A stretch of 64,000 nt of DNA, taken from the NCBI RefSeq assembly GCF_019175385.1, contig NC_083337.1, positions 165,305,713 to 165,369,712 of the forward strand. Direction: 5' to 3'. The stretch's first letter is position 1. Every line of letters begins with the position of its first letter. This DNA comes from Lycium barbarum. Lineage: Eukaryota; Streptophyta; Magnoliopsida; Solanales; Solanaceae. The position numbers and the translations under genes were made by a program. Under the pieces are notes generated by a model, which saw only the letters and a list, made by a program, of their open reading frames with translations, had not been told where the DNA came from and made no database searches. Positions 41,064 through 53,387 of this stretch are shown here, piece after piece.

Positions 41064-44000
41064 ATGGAGAAAGAGAGGGAGAAGGAAATGAAACAGTCAA
41101 AATTCAAGAAGATTTGTGTGTTTTGTGGGAGTAGCGCTGGAAAAAGAAGTATATATAAGGATGCTGCAGTAGAGCTTGGAAGAGAACTAGTAAGGAAAAT
41201 AGAAATATTACTCTGTTTTTTCTCTGTTTTCAACACTTTCTAAATAAAAACCCTGCATCTCTTGTTTATTGTTACCTTATACTGTTAGAAGCAAAGAATT
41301 CTTGCATATAAGTCAGCTTATGCACACATTTTCTTGCCTGAACTATGCCTCAATCCCAAGCAAGTTGTATCGGCTATATATCTCATCATTGTCCATGTCG
41401 TGCTATTTAAGCCAGTTTTTGTCCAATAATGAATATGTTAGGGATTGACCTAGTAATAATGATGCCAAGAACTTTCTGTTCAGATTTTTGAAGCTAGTAT
41501 TACTTTTGCTTGTATAAAACAAGGTATCAAGAAAAATAGACCTGGTTTATGGAGGAGGCAGCATAGGTTTGATGGGTTTGGTCTCTCAAGAAGTTCACAA
41601 TGGTGGTCGTCATGTTCTTGGGTCAGTTTGTAATTGCAAGTGTTTAATTTTTTACTTATATAATGTAGTACTAAATATCTATCTTCATTATCTCCTCAAC
41701 ATGTCAAAATGATGACCCCTATATAACTAATTTTTGACATGCTCTTGCATACAGAGTGATTCCCAAGACATTAATGCCGAGAGAGGTATGCCTCTCGTCA
41801 CAATACTAGTACTCATGACGTTGATTTTAAGATGCTAATTTGACTTATATACTCCATTAGTTTAGTCGAGTGAGAAAATATGAGAGCAATGGTTGAAATT
41901 TTAGTCTGATAGATAAGCTTCATATAGAAGTATAAATGAATTTGATCTTAATACTTGTTTATAGAATTTGAATGGTGTTTAAATATTTGGGACTCTCTCA
42001 ATGTGAAAAACAGTAGCTAAATTAGAACGAAATTAAGGAGTATTATGAAGCTTTAGGTTCATCTTATGCTAGCCTCTCACTTGCAGTGGCGGATGTAGAT
42101 AGAGCCGAGGGGGTTCATCCGAACCCCCTTCGGTAAAAAATTACACTGTATATATAAGGTGAAAATTATTTTTTATGTATATATAGTAGACGTTGAACCC
42201 CCTTAGCTTCTTCATTTATGACTTCTTTATATTTTTGAACCCCCTTGACATAAATCCTGGCTCCGCCACTGCTCACTTGCTGTATTTGCTAAGGTTCATC
42301 TTGTGCTAGCCTCTCACTTGCGGTATTTGCTACCTCACTCTTATTATCTTTGACATGAATTTTTTTCAGTTGGTATGTGATCCTAAAACAGCAAGAGAGA
42401 ATATTTGTTAGTTCATTAGACGCTTGTTGGTTTGGTTTAATTTATTGTAGGTATTTTAGTTTTCAGAATTTTCTCGTTCGATAGCTATCGCTTTCTTTAT
42501 CCCCTTCCTTCCTTTTTCTTCTTCTGGTCCCCCCTCGTTCTAACACCATTGGTCCGCTACTTAATTTAGACAACAAAAAGAAAAGGGAAACTCTTTCTTA
42601 ATCTGAGGAGCTAAAATGTACCTTCTTGCACGTATCTTTCTATTCCAAAAGCCACAATACTCTCATAAAAGTTCATTTATACTCCCTCCGTTCCAAAATA
42701 AGTGTCTCTTTTAGCTCATGCACACCCATTAAGAAATTACCCACTCCTAGAAAATTAGGAGTATTTTCACCAACTTATCCCTAATTAATGTTTAGAAAAA
42801 GAAAAGTTATTTAATGATTCTTGATAATAAATAAGGGTAAGTTTGGAAGAATAGAATTAATTTCTTCTTGAAATCCTAAAGTGTCACTTATTTTAGAATA
42901 AAATAAAAAACCTAAAAGGACACTTATTTTGGAATGGAGGGAGTACTTCATTACGCTTGAACTTTCAACAGTAACAAGGAAAAGCTAAGTGCGTAGTTGA
43001 TTTGTCGGTGTTTGACTGGACACGGGGTTCAAGAACGAAAGAAAGATATTTGCGTTAATATAAATCATCTCAATTAGAGTAAAATGTAAAGTTTAAAATC
43101 AAAATGATGACAATAAATTGAGATAGAAAAAATACTCCGTCCGGATAAAAAAAAAATGTCCACTTAGTCTTTTTTTTTTTGGATCAAAAACAGTGTCCGC
43201 TTATCAAATCAAAAAAGAATTAACCTTGTTTTTCTAAATTTGCCCCTATTAAGTGTTATATGATCAAATTCCAATGTTTATTTAATTAGGGGTAGTTTAG
43301 TCAAGTTATCCATTTTGTCTAGGAGTTAGTATTTTTTAAAAGGGTGTGCATATGCCTAATTGGATACTTTTTTTAATCCGGAGGAAGCAGTTGATTTGCT
43401 GGCCCAATTGCGCAGGCAACAACTGGGATGAGGCATAACGGGAATTGGACTAACGAAATGGCTGTCCATCTTTAAGTCCTCTCAACAAGCAGAGATTCAA
43501 ATTTATAGATCATAATGATCACAGAGTCGGCAGATTCAAAATGAGTATGATGTTATTATATATTTTCTCTGTCCCATAATATGAAGGAGTTTGATTTGAT
43601 AAAAAGTTTAAGAAATAAAAGAAGACTTTTGAAACTTTGGTTTAAAACAAATCATAGAAATTTGTGTGACTAGCTATCATTTCATTAAAGGTAAAAAAGT
43701 AAATTTAAAGTTGAATTTTCACTAAATATAGAAATGAGTCATTCTTTTTTTAACTGACTAAAAAGAAAAAAGTGTCATATAAATTGAGACGACGGAAGGA
43801 GTATATATGTACAATCTTAATTAATTTATTTTTAATACTCCCTCCGTCCCAAAAAGATTATTCGTTTTTCGAGAGTCAAACTTCTTAATTTTAACGGTAT
43901 GTTTGATTTTTGAACATAGAATCTTTATAGTTTTCAAAATAAAATTTACATATTTAGAAACTACGTAAAAAGTATTATAAGTCACCATAATTAATAATTT

Positions 44001-46235
44001 AAAATATTTAAAAGACATATAAAAAAATTACGGTCAAAGAACAATTCGTTTGACTCTCGGAAAGAAAAAAGTGTCACTCCTTTTGGACGGAGGGAGTATA
44101 TGTGTACGTGCATAGTTCGGGCAGAAAGCAATGGGTGTAATTGAACGTGCCGTGTTGCCTTGTTCTAACATCAGTTACGTACAAGAAGTGACTAGAGAGA
44201 GGACCCTGCTTCTGCAATATGCATTACAAGCCTCATCGTCGTCTTTTTGTTCTTTTCCCTACTCGTGTTTTCACTCTTGTTTTATGTTGTTGCAAATTAA
44301 TTACTACTTATGAGCCCTTGTACCCCTCCTCTGCAGCCCAAGCTAAGACCCCCACCAATAGTTTCTGGAGATAATATGCAGTGACTGTATGTATCCACTT
44401 GTGTGGGGCTAAAAAGTTAGTATGTCAGCTGTAGTGTGTGTTTTGGATTGACTTGGTGTGTGGGTATTTTTACATTGACTTTTAATTCAAGTCAGTAATA
44501 GTGGTGCCACTGCATGCAGATAACTGGTGAAACAGTAGGAGAGGTGAAGGCTGTCGCAGACATGCACCAGAGGAAAGCTGAGATGGCCAAACATTCTGAT
44601 GCCTTTATTGCTTTACCTGGTTCCTCCTCATTCTCCCATTTTTCATGATATAACAACTAGTGCCTTTCTTTCTTTGACTTGTGTGGCGAATACGCGATAT
44701 TCATTAAAGGATTCATAATTTATTATACATAAAAAAAATAAAAATAAAATTAATCTTATATATAGAGTGTAATTTTCTAACACAGAATGTTCGTATGGAC
44801 TCCTTTCGCTCTAGCTCAGCCTCCTGTATCTGCCCATATAAATTCATGTATACAACATAGTGACCGTGTAATATGTGAAAAAAGGAATTTAACTGTTCAT
44901 ATATACATCTAGAAGATGATGGAGAAAATGATCAAAATGGTCCTTAGTGTATTGGAATTGGCCTATTTTGGTCCTCGATATATGCACCTTAATGGATATG
45001 GTGCTCGACAAAAAAGATTCACTTTTTTCATACATTAAGCAGCATATCTATTAGGTCCTGCGTTGTTCATGGAGCGATCTTCTTTTATGTAACTCAAGTA
45101 CAACTTAGACTGTGATTTTATACGGTTTAGTTCATTTTTTTATGTGATTACATCGTCGACTAGTGAAACAAATTAGATGGATCATGGGACAACTGTGTGG
45201 TCTAGATTGTTGTATTTTCATTCAGGGTACACATATCAAAGACCAAAATAAACCAACCAAACATTATGGACCATTTTGATCATTTTCTCGAAGATTATGA
45301 GGATAAGCATTGTAGTTCATCACTTTTTTTACACAATCAGATTAAGTTGACATGCATAAGAAATAGTAATTGTTTATGAGCATACATAATTCACTAATGT
45401 ATAATTATTAATCGCTCAATTATCGGAACCATAGAAGATTAGTTTAATAAATTACAGTACCTTTAATTTGAAAGGAACTTTGTGGCAGCTCTAGTGAAAT
45501 TATTGGACTAATTGGGTAATACTACAGGTGGTTATGGAACGCTAGAAGAGCTGCTTGAAGTCATTGCTTGGGCTTATCTTGGAATCCATGATAAACCGGT
45601 AACTTTCATATACTACTGAAGCTTTCTAAATTCTTTAATCAACTTTGAAACTTTTCCATGACTAACAGTAACAATATCTGAATGAAATAATATGTATTTA
45701 ATGCAGGTAGGATTACTGAATGTGGATGGTTACTACAACTCCCTCTTGACATTTATTGACAAAGCAGTGGAGGAAGGATTCATTTGTCCCAACGCCCCGC
45801 AAGTTTTTGTATCAGCTCCTAATGCCAAGGAACTTTTAAATAAACTCGAGGTAAATGCTTTTTCTAATTTTCATTTTTTAAAAAAAAACACAAAAGATAC
45901 AAAACCGATCAAGGCTTATAGTCTAGCAGTAAAACTTTTATGAAAGGACTTCATAAAAGTTTTAATGAGGACGGAATTTAAGAAGTAAATCTTCATTTTT
46001 TTCGTTTGGGAAGGTACATATGCTTATGGCTATTTACTAGACTATTTGGTATTTGAAACTTATTGATTCGACTAACTCAGATTCGTGTTATGAGATGAAC
46101 TTTATGCATTATTAATTATTTGTATCTAATATACATGTATATGACCATTTTCAGGGATATTTTCCCACTGATGAAACTGTCCCCTCAAAACTTAATTGGG
46201 AAAATGAAGAGTTGGAGCAAAGATCAGGACTTTAA
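41064..46235 (+). CDS. LOG: cytokinin riboside 5'-monophosphate phosphoribohydrolase, LOG family
   Basis: Seven exons: 41064-41189, 41524-41621, 41755-41785, 44520-44619, 45528-45598, 45707-45850, 46155-46235. All are GT-AG and join to 216 residues, the usual LOG length. Key parts: CVFCGSSAG at 18-26 (nucleotide fold), [11 protein letters not shown] at 50-60, MHQRKAEM at 100-107 (active-site Arg/Lys), and PGGYGTLEE at 118-126 (family signature with catalytic Glu). Known reaction: releases the ribose 5'-phosphate from cytokinin nucleotides, giving the active free base in one step; cytosolic and nuclear in plants. The N-terminal ten residues are charged and variable, and a second Met at residue 9 is possible. 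Which LOG paralogue this is cannot be told. Intron 3 (2.7 kb) holds five MITEs and intron 1 a SINE fragment. Confidence 0.95.
41341..41418 (-). mobile_element. SINE 3' fragment, antisense, in LOG intron 1
   Basis: Read in reverse the segment contains atagccgatacaacttgctt, then gggattgaggcatagtt. This is close to the 3' part of the SINE fragment at 61431-61489 (atagccgatctcaacttg, gggattgaggcg). It has no head and no tail repeat. Confidence 0.65.
42084..42271. mobile_element. hAT-type MITE with cagtggcgga ends, in LOG intron 3
   Basis: Perfect 10-base inverted ends, cagtggcgga and tccgccactg, flanked by a perfect 8-base target duplication ctcacttg (42076-42083 and 42272-42279). The body has gaaccccctt words in both orientations. 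Length 188 bases. A relative lies at 57796-57982. Confidence 0.93.
42682..42943. mobile_element. Stowaway-like MITE, in LOG intron 3
   Basis: The left end ctccctccgttccaaaataa is mirrored by ttattttggaatggagggag on the right, with TA on both sides. Length 262 bases; the inverted ends reach over 25 bases with few mismatches. Confidence 0.92.
43135..43387. mobile_element. Stowaway-like MITE, degenerate, in LOG intron 3
   Basis: The left end ctccgtccggataaa pairs with aatccggaggaag on the right. The inner words gtccacttag and ttggatac also pair loosely. The right TA is not preserved. Confidence 0.6.
43564..43802. mobile_element. Stowaway-like MITE, degenerate, in LOG intron 3
   Basis: The left end ttctctgtcccataatatga pairs with tcatataaattgagacgacg and ggaaggag on the right. 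TA-rich flanks fit the usual target but are not diagnostic here. Confidence 0.6.
43838..44096. mobile_element. Stowaway-like MITE, in LOG intron 3
   Basis: The left end ctccctccgtcccaaaaaga is mirrored by ttttggacggagggag on the right, with TA on both sides. Inner arms (gagagtcaaac and gtttgactctc) also pair, so the whole 259-base unit can fold into a hairpin. Confidence 0.92.
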
Positions 46236-46804
46236 CTTCAAGAGAAGCAAAGATGGTTCCATGTCAACTCAGAAGACTAATTTTAGAAAGATCAGGAATT
46301 TAACTTGCTTGCAGTTGTTTTTTCCTATATTTTTTTTTGTGGTCGTAAGTTGGAAATTGAGATGACCTTCCTCTCTAGTAACTTCTCTTTGATTTTTTTT
46401 TTTTCCATCAACTTCTTTTTGATCTTCACTTTCTCTCAATTGAGGCAAAACGGTTACCAAGTGTTGATAACGATCATGATGGTTTAAATTTGTTTTAATC
46501 TGGGAACTGCTAATTACGTACAACTCCCTAGCTCCTTCTCATTTTATGTCATGCTATTGATTTGAGTGAGTCGGAGAAATAAGACAGAAATATTTTTAGA
46601 ACTTGTGACTTAAAATAAATTATAGATATTTGTGTAGTTATAACTTATAAATCACCTTATTATTATGAATCAAATTACAAAAAAACTTAAAATTAAATTA
46701 TTTATAAATATAAAAAATATCATTTCTAACTGACCAAAAAAAAAAGATACCACATACATCCATACAAACAAGCAATTACCTACCTCAAAATTTTGAAAAA
46801 GAAA
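46236..46804. other. 3' flank of LOG
   Basis: Probable 3' UTR and flank. Around 46540-46745 are words typical of a Stowaway-type MITE (aaaagataccacat, gagtcggagaaataa), but the ends are worn. No coding region. Confidence 0.45.
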
Positions 46805-47793
46805 ACTAACAAAGGAAAAAGTAAATTGGGCTTATGAGACTCTTAGATTTTCCATCAATCCTAGATTAGGAAGTTATGCAATGAGAATTCACTCTCGTTT
46901 TTTTAACCCCTCCCCAGGAGCTCTCCGTTTTACTCCCTTGGCAACTCAAATTCACAATCTTCAGATTGAAGGTAGAGGGTGCTTACCATTTGAGCAACCT
47001 TCTCTTGTCAATGAGAATTCGCTTCAATTTTTTTTATGTTTTAGCAGGTCCTATGCGAAAATTATATATTTAAATCAGTAAAATTTGGATAGTAATTGAT
47101 TATATCAGAAAATAAAATAATTCAGTTCAATTAAAAAGTTATGTTACAACTATTATAGAAATCAAAAGAAAAGAAAAATACGCAAACCATGCGGAATGCC
47201 TACGTATATACAGAGAAAAGGGTGGGAAAAAAAGAGGACTGGAGATTACAACAATATTCCTTCCAAAATTTAGAGAGCAGAGAAGTACGCAACCATATGG
47301 AATGCCTCGAGGTAATCCGTTTAGGTATTACTCCACTTATACTCAATCTAACAATTTATTAGGAGTGGTTTGGTTGCGGACTAAATTATCTCGAGGTTAT
47401 AGTTTTGACATTATAATTTTGGATTAATTTATTCCGAAGTGGGATAAAATAATCCCATGTTTGATGGATAAGGTGGATATTCTGAATTAAGTTTGAGAAT
47501 AAATTTATATTGTGTTTGGTTGAGGATATAAATTTATTCCTAAGGACCAGATTCTTCAGCTTGACTGCCTGACTAAGTGATCGACGTCAGCTGTTGTTAT
47601 ATATAATAAAGAAAAGAAAATAGGCATAGTAATAATTTATTTATCACTTTTATTTAATTGAATACTTTTCTTACTGAACCTATAATTTCCATTGTTAACA
47701 ACTTGTTATTATATTAATTCTAAATTAGTTATAACAATATTGAACAACTTAAATAAAATATATACTTGATCCGAAATCAATCATACAACCCCG
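46805..47793. repeat. segmental duplication, copy A
   Basis: The stretch 46818-47360 matches 50170-50590 at high identity: shared strings include catcaatcctagattagga, acgcaaaccatg and attactccacttatactc. 47630-47793 matches 50591-50755 (gaatactttt, tcatacaaccccgtt). Copy A holds about 265 extra bases (47361-47625), a probable later insertion. Function is unknown; words such as gcctacgtat recall the retrotransposon interior at 23.5 kb. Confidence 0.8.
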
Positions 47794-47847
47794 TTAATTC
47801 AGATTGGTGTTATGACAAGAACTTTATGCATCGTTAATTATTTGTAT

Positions 47848-50070
47848 TCTACTATACTATAAAGGGGGATAAGCTAACAGGTCGTCGACATGCCAGCCTG
47901 GCATTTTAAAAAAGGGAATTGCAGTCCTCTTATATTTCATAAATATTCACAGCGCAGCGCGTGGATTTTTCATACCTATTACATCACCGCTTAATTCCTC
48001 TTTTCATCCAAGACTATCTCTACAGCATCTCCATTCTTCCACCCTCCTTTCTTGCAATTCTCTCTCTTTTCATCTTCTACTTCTCAGTTTTCTCTTCAGT
48101 GGTTCAGCTTCCGGCCGCAACAAATATTACAGGTGAACATGTTTTGTTATTTTAATGGCGAAGAATTTTTGTTTTGTGCGCTTGTGTGCAGCTCTGGATT
48201 TTCCGTTTTCCTCTTTATGGTCTGATTGTTTTCTGTCCTTGCTGACGTGTTTCGTTTTACCTTTTGCCCTTTACTGTCTTGGGTAAACTGCTTGAGAATC
48301 GACCTTCAGCTCTCCAACTGCTGGACAAAATGCTTGATTGAAGCTAACTTGTGGTTCTGAACGTTGTCTTCCATCTCTCTCTTTGCGCCTGATCACTTTT
48401 GACTGAGTTAAATATTACCTCCACTTTTCCCAAATATCCGGAATAAGCTTTCACGCAACACAGACTTCACAAAAACACATTACCACCTTAAATATCTACC
48501 TCTTTCGATACAATGAAATAGTTCAACTTTGTCGGAAATAGATTGAATTATTTTTGCACGGCCGAAAAATTAGTAGCCTTTCGGTTGGCAAACATTCTTC
48601 TGGCTCTCAAACCGAATTGTGGTAAATAATATGAATATTCCATGCCCTATTTGTAGTACAAGATTTGTAGAGAGTTTGTAATAGGTAATGTGAATACTGC
48701 ACGTCCTATTTGTATTAAATGAATTGTATTCTTATGTGTGCATATAGGCTTTCTTTGATAACAACGCCTCCTTTGGATATTCCATGTCTTATATATACTA
48801 AAGGAATTGCATTTTATATTATATGTATGCGCATATATTACATTATTATTCCTGAAAATGACATGTACACTTGCCTTTTCGTCAGTCTTCTAAACATAAA
48901 TTACTACCAGCGCCTCTTTTGAATATTTCATGCCAAATTTTGGCTTTAAACATCTACAGGTATAAAAGGACTTGAACTTCTATAGCTGATGGATTCCAAC
49001 AAACCAAACAACTATTCATATGCAGAAAAACGGAAGGCTACAAGACAACTGAAACGACGCGATACATATAGCCAAATATCTGCTCATAGAAAGGGAGCAT
49101 TGCTGCTGTATTACATTGCGGAAGTATTACATTGCGGAAGAATATTCCAACAATTAATTATAGTGGACGTGTATATCAAGCTTGAAACACAAAGACTAGA
49201 CTTTTTCTCATTTAATTTAACAATCTCCTAACAATCTGAAATCCCCCCTTTTTATAGGATTGTGATTAGGGTTTTAGATGGAAGAAGAAGAGGAGCGGGG
49301 TGTAGCGAGTGGGGGACAGAGCGTGGTGTGGGGATGAGGAGGCGTGGAAGTGGGGTAGCGGCGGAAAGAGGAAAGAGGTAGGGTCGAGAGAGACTAGGGA
49401 GATGAGGAGGCGGAAAGAAGGAGAAAGGAGAAACAGAGGCGGAAAAGAAGGAGAAAAGAGAGGCGGAAAAGAAAGAGAGAGAATAGGTTTAGGGAAAAAG
49501 AAAAGAAAGCGATGGGCCGGGTCGGATATTTTTTGTTTTGGGCTGGACCGGTCGGGTAGTTTTTTTTAGGTAATGGACTGGGTTGAAAATTTAGGCAAAT
49601 GGGCTGATTTGGGCTGGTCTGTTTAGAATTTTAGTTGGGTTTTAAAATGTGGGTTGGGTATTTAAATGTGGGTCATTTATTTGGGTAGGGAAATAATATT
49701 GTATCTGTATTTTGGGCCATTAATTTGGCTGAAAATTGTTGATCCTTCCTCCGCTATTTAATTATTTTTGAGATTCTAATTTAATAACTGATATAATATA
49801 TATTATGTAAAGACAATAAATAATAAACATTTAGCAAAGTGTTGTCCTGTAATTAATTTAACGAGCCCAAACTCGAAAAAATGAAATGATGACGAATCAT
49901 CTAAAATTTGTAGTAAAGTGATACTTGTAATGTCAAAAATAAAAGTAATGATATTAGTAGTAATGGCAATAAAATATTATAAAAAAAATAAAGTATTTAG
50001 CTCGTCAGTAAATTTAGAAATCCGAGTAAGCTAAAATAAAAGAGAGACAAAATTGGGTGTGACTTAGACA
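47848..50070. mobile_element. composite transposon-derived segment between the duplication copies
   Basis: The left edge reads tctactatactataaaggggg, similar to 5' ends of plant Helitrons. The right part (49240-50070) resembles the long LTR at 30.4-31.9 kb: a purine-rich stretch with cggaaagaagg words, gggccgggtcgg, then a final gacaaaattgggtgtgac. I read this as a Helitron-like end plus a piece of an Ogre-like LTR. A frame at 48989-49231 (MDSNKPNNYSYAEKRKATRQ) is unrecognised. Borders inside the segment are not resolved. Confidence 0.4.
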
Positions 50071-50164
50071 TAAATAATGATAGAGTAGTCAAATACCCTT
50101 CTTAATTTGTAGGAATATTTCTTAAGGGGCATGTAAAATACAAAAGAGACAAATAATTTGAGAC

Positions 50165-50755
50165 AGAAGAAAGGAAAAAGTAAAACGGGCTTACGAGACT
50201 CTTGATTTCCATCAATCCTAGATTAGGAGGTTATGCAATATGAGAATCCACTTCAATCACTTTTTTAGTAGGTCCAATGCGATGCATATATATTTAAATC
50301 AGTCACGTAAGTAAATTTTGGATATTAAATGGTTATAAAAAAACAAAAAAAAATCAGTTCAATTAAAAAGTTATATAATTATTATAGAAATCAAAAGAAA
50401 AGAAAAATACGCAAACCATGTGGAATGCCTACGTATTTATTTCGTAAAGAAGAGAAAGAATAAAAGAGGACCAGAGTACAATAATATTCCTTCCAAAATT
50501 CAGAGAGCAAAGAAGTATGCAACCATGTGGATGCCTCGATGTTATCTGTTTAGGTATTACTCCACTTATACTCAATCTGACAATTTATTAAGGAAATAGG
50601 TATAGTAATAATATATTTATCTTTTATTTAATTGAATACTTTTTCTTATTGAACCTATAATATCCATTTTTTTAACAACTTATTATTATATTAATTCTAA
50701 ATTTAACAATATTGAATTTCTTAACTTTAATCCGAAATCAATCATACAACCCCGT
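50165..50755. repeat. segmental duplication, copy B
   Basis: Direct-orientation partner of 46805-47793 without the 265-base insertion. Identity ends at accccgtt; the flanks then differ (aattcag after copy A, ggacaag after copy B). Confidence 0.8.
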
Positions 50756-52264
50756 TGGACAAGAAACTCTCAAGAGAATTCCTGATAAAATTTTGAAAAC
50801 TCATTTCCTTTTTGCTGAGGTGGACAGCACCAAATGTGCATTATATGTAATGGCATAGTCAAAATCGGGTTACCTGTGAAAAGTCAGCCACGCGACTTGA
50901 ATTCTAAATGGTTGCTCATCCTCCAACTTTACCTAAAAATAATATAATGCTTTTATTTGATGTACGCTAAAAAAAAAAAATCCACGCTAAGTCGATGGTT
51001 GAGTTTTCAGGGGGTTTGACCATTCTTGAAATAGGAAAAAGAAAAAAGAAAAAAGGAAGAAATTACGTTATATATGTGGTTATTTAGTTGAAGTTTAGTT
51101 TATGATAATCAAAGGATCTCATAATTACCTAATGATGGGTGGCTGTGAAGTACACGTGAGTGAGATTTGATAGACGTAAGAATCGCTGTTAAAATGAGAT
51201 TTTGTCATATGAGTCTTTTTACCAACTTTCGGTGATTTGAGCTTAGAAAAGTCAATATAGGATTCCTTATTCCTTTACTGAGTAGTGAGTAGTAGATTTT
51301 ATTCTTTTTAGTTTAGCATGAAAGCATCAATTCAGAATATAACTAGAAGAAGTTGGGAGAATGTGAACTGTATGAAAACTAGAGCGTTGACCAAATAAAA
51401 AGAAGCTTTACTCTAAGTCTCTAATTATTTAGTGTCTACGTTGACTTTCAACTTCTTAAGCTACGCATGCAATGAAGACAGCTCTTTCTCTTCTTCGTTT
51501 ACAATTTGTCTTCGACCGTACGTTCTCTAGTGTTTGATTCAGGGTGCTAATCGTTAAAAAAAAATGGCATTTCATTTCTCGAACTTTTTTTTTATACATA
51601 TAAATATCGGTATCAACGGCCCGACTAGAGGGAAAACACTATCTAGTAGGGTTGTTTCTTCATTCTTGGGGCTTGAATCCGATATCTCTTTTAAGGGTGG
51701 AAATAATAATCTCGTCTCAAGCGTACCGCATGTTTTGTTGGTATTTTTGCAATTAAGAAATTCTGAAACGGAATACCTAGCAACTTTGTGATAGAAATGC
51801 TAAATAAATCATTTTCTCCGAATGAAATGTCCCCCTTTTAATATAATTATCCGTGTTAAACAACAGGGCAGTTGAAGTGAATTTTCTTTAGCAGACTTAT
51901 GGAATTGGATTAAGGGTGCTAATATTCTCTAATGAAAGAATGTCGGTAATCATGTACTTCAAATCGAATTCTTCAAGTATCCACTATCTATTGGCACCTA
52001 ACCTGTAAAAGAAGATTTTTTATTTTCTCAAGAAAGCAAAAATTAGACACTAAAATTGTCCCTCATGCAAGCAAAATCAGTCCATGGCCAAAGGTTTTCT
52101 TGCGTTCAACTTAGACCAAGTTTGGCACGAAGGCAATTGAAAATATATGCTGTAATGTTCATGTACTAAACGAATAAAGTCAATCCTTGCCAACCCTTTT
52201 TTCTCTACATAAATCTCTTCACGTATACTCAATCTTTTTTAGTTTAATATACTCTGCAACTTGG
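50756..52264. other. intergenic DNA before the glycosyltransferase gene
   Basis: No gene is recognised. The 75-codon frame at 51564-51791 shows no family likeness. The last few hundred bases should be promoter. Confidence 0.45.
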
Positions 52265-52273
52265 TGTATAAAA
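52265..52273 (+). promoter_or_regulatory. TATA box of the glycosyltransferase gene
   Basis: The sequence tgtataaaa lies about 1.1 kb before the start ATG, followed by a leader that is probably spliced. A donor-like ctcaag/gtaata sits near 52378, and a clear leader intron runs at 53288-53370 (ttgtg/gtaagt ... ttgcag/gtgg). Confidence 0.45.
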
Positions 52274-53387
52274 ATTGAGGATTTGCTTTAGCTTAATTTG
52301 CTGAAGAAGAAAAGGCACATCTTCGTTGTCCTCATTCATTTGGATTTTGGAATATTTCTTGTTTCTTTGTTCTCAAGGTAATATACACATTTCTACCTAG
52401 TACTTTTTGCACATTTGTATCTTCCCATTATATATTCCTTTTGTTAGGTTATGAGCAGCAGGAATTCTGAAAAAGGGATTTAAGAAAATCCAAAAGTACC
52501 ATACCTAGGATTTGAACCTGTATTTTTCTTAAATTAAGGTAATTCAGTTTTTTTTTTTTAAAAAAAAAAAAAAAAACTATTCCTTATATACGCAGTATAA
52601 CTCTACACGAAGGGGATTCAATGCATGTGGCTCCACAATTAGTTACGAGAAAGAAAATAATGGAAGAAGTATTTCTTGGAATTTGGGTTTGATAATTTAG
52701 TAGTTTTAATATTTAAAAATATGGAAACACTATGGATCTTTGAGTATTCTGGAAGAGAATTTAGACCTCATCATGCCTGGTGTTTCTAAGATTCGTGCAG
52801 TCAAGAACTTTTTCAGTAATGGCTTATTCTAATAAGTTTAATGCGGTTCAGTAGTTTTCTGATATGTCACAATATAAATCTCTCAATTCTCATGCAAACT
52901 TATAAATAATTTTCAGACTAAGCACAAAGATTCGAGTGCCAAAAATACAGGGGAAGCCTTCTTTTCTGGCAGCATACCCGGCCTTTAATTAGTGTCCTTA
53001 GTGGGAAATTGTACGTGAACAATAACCATATTTTAAGGTAACGCGTTGCTTATATTATTTGTTTACAAGAGTTAATCCCATGTGAACCTTTGCTGCATTT
53101 CCTATGGCATTCTTCAACTCCACTTTATTACTTAGAACACACACTTGTGTTTGCTATATATACTAGACTTGCCCAAGATCCAATGCTCTACAAATTTCAA
53201 TAGCCTTCCTCCCAACTACCTTATATTCTAAGTGCTGAACAAGCTCATTTAATCACTTATTTAAGCCTCCTTGCATTCTTTGTTGTGGTAAGTATGACAA
53301 TTTTCCACAAATGTGATCACTAGCAGCTTTTTTTATTATTAGGAATTGTTTTTCACTTCATATTTTGCAGGTGGATAGTTCATCTGA

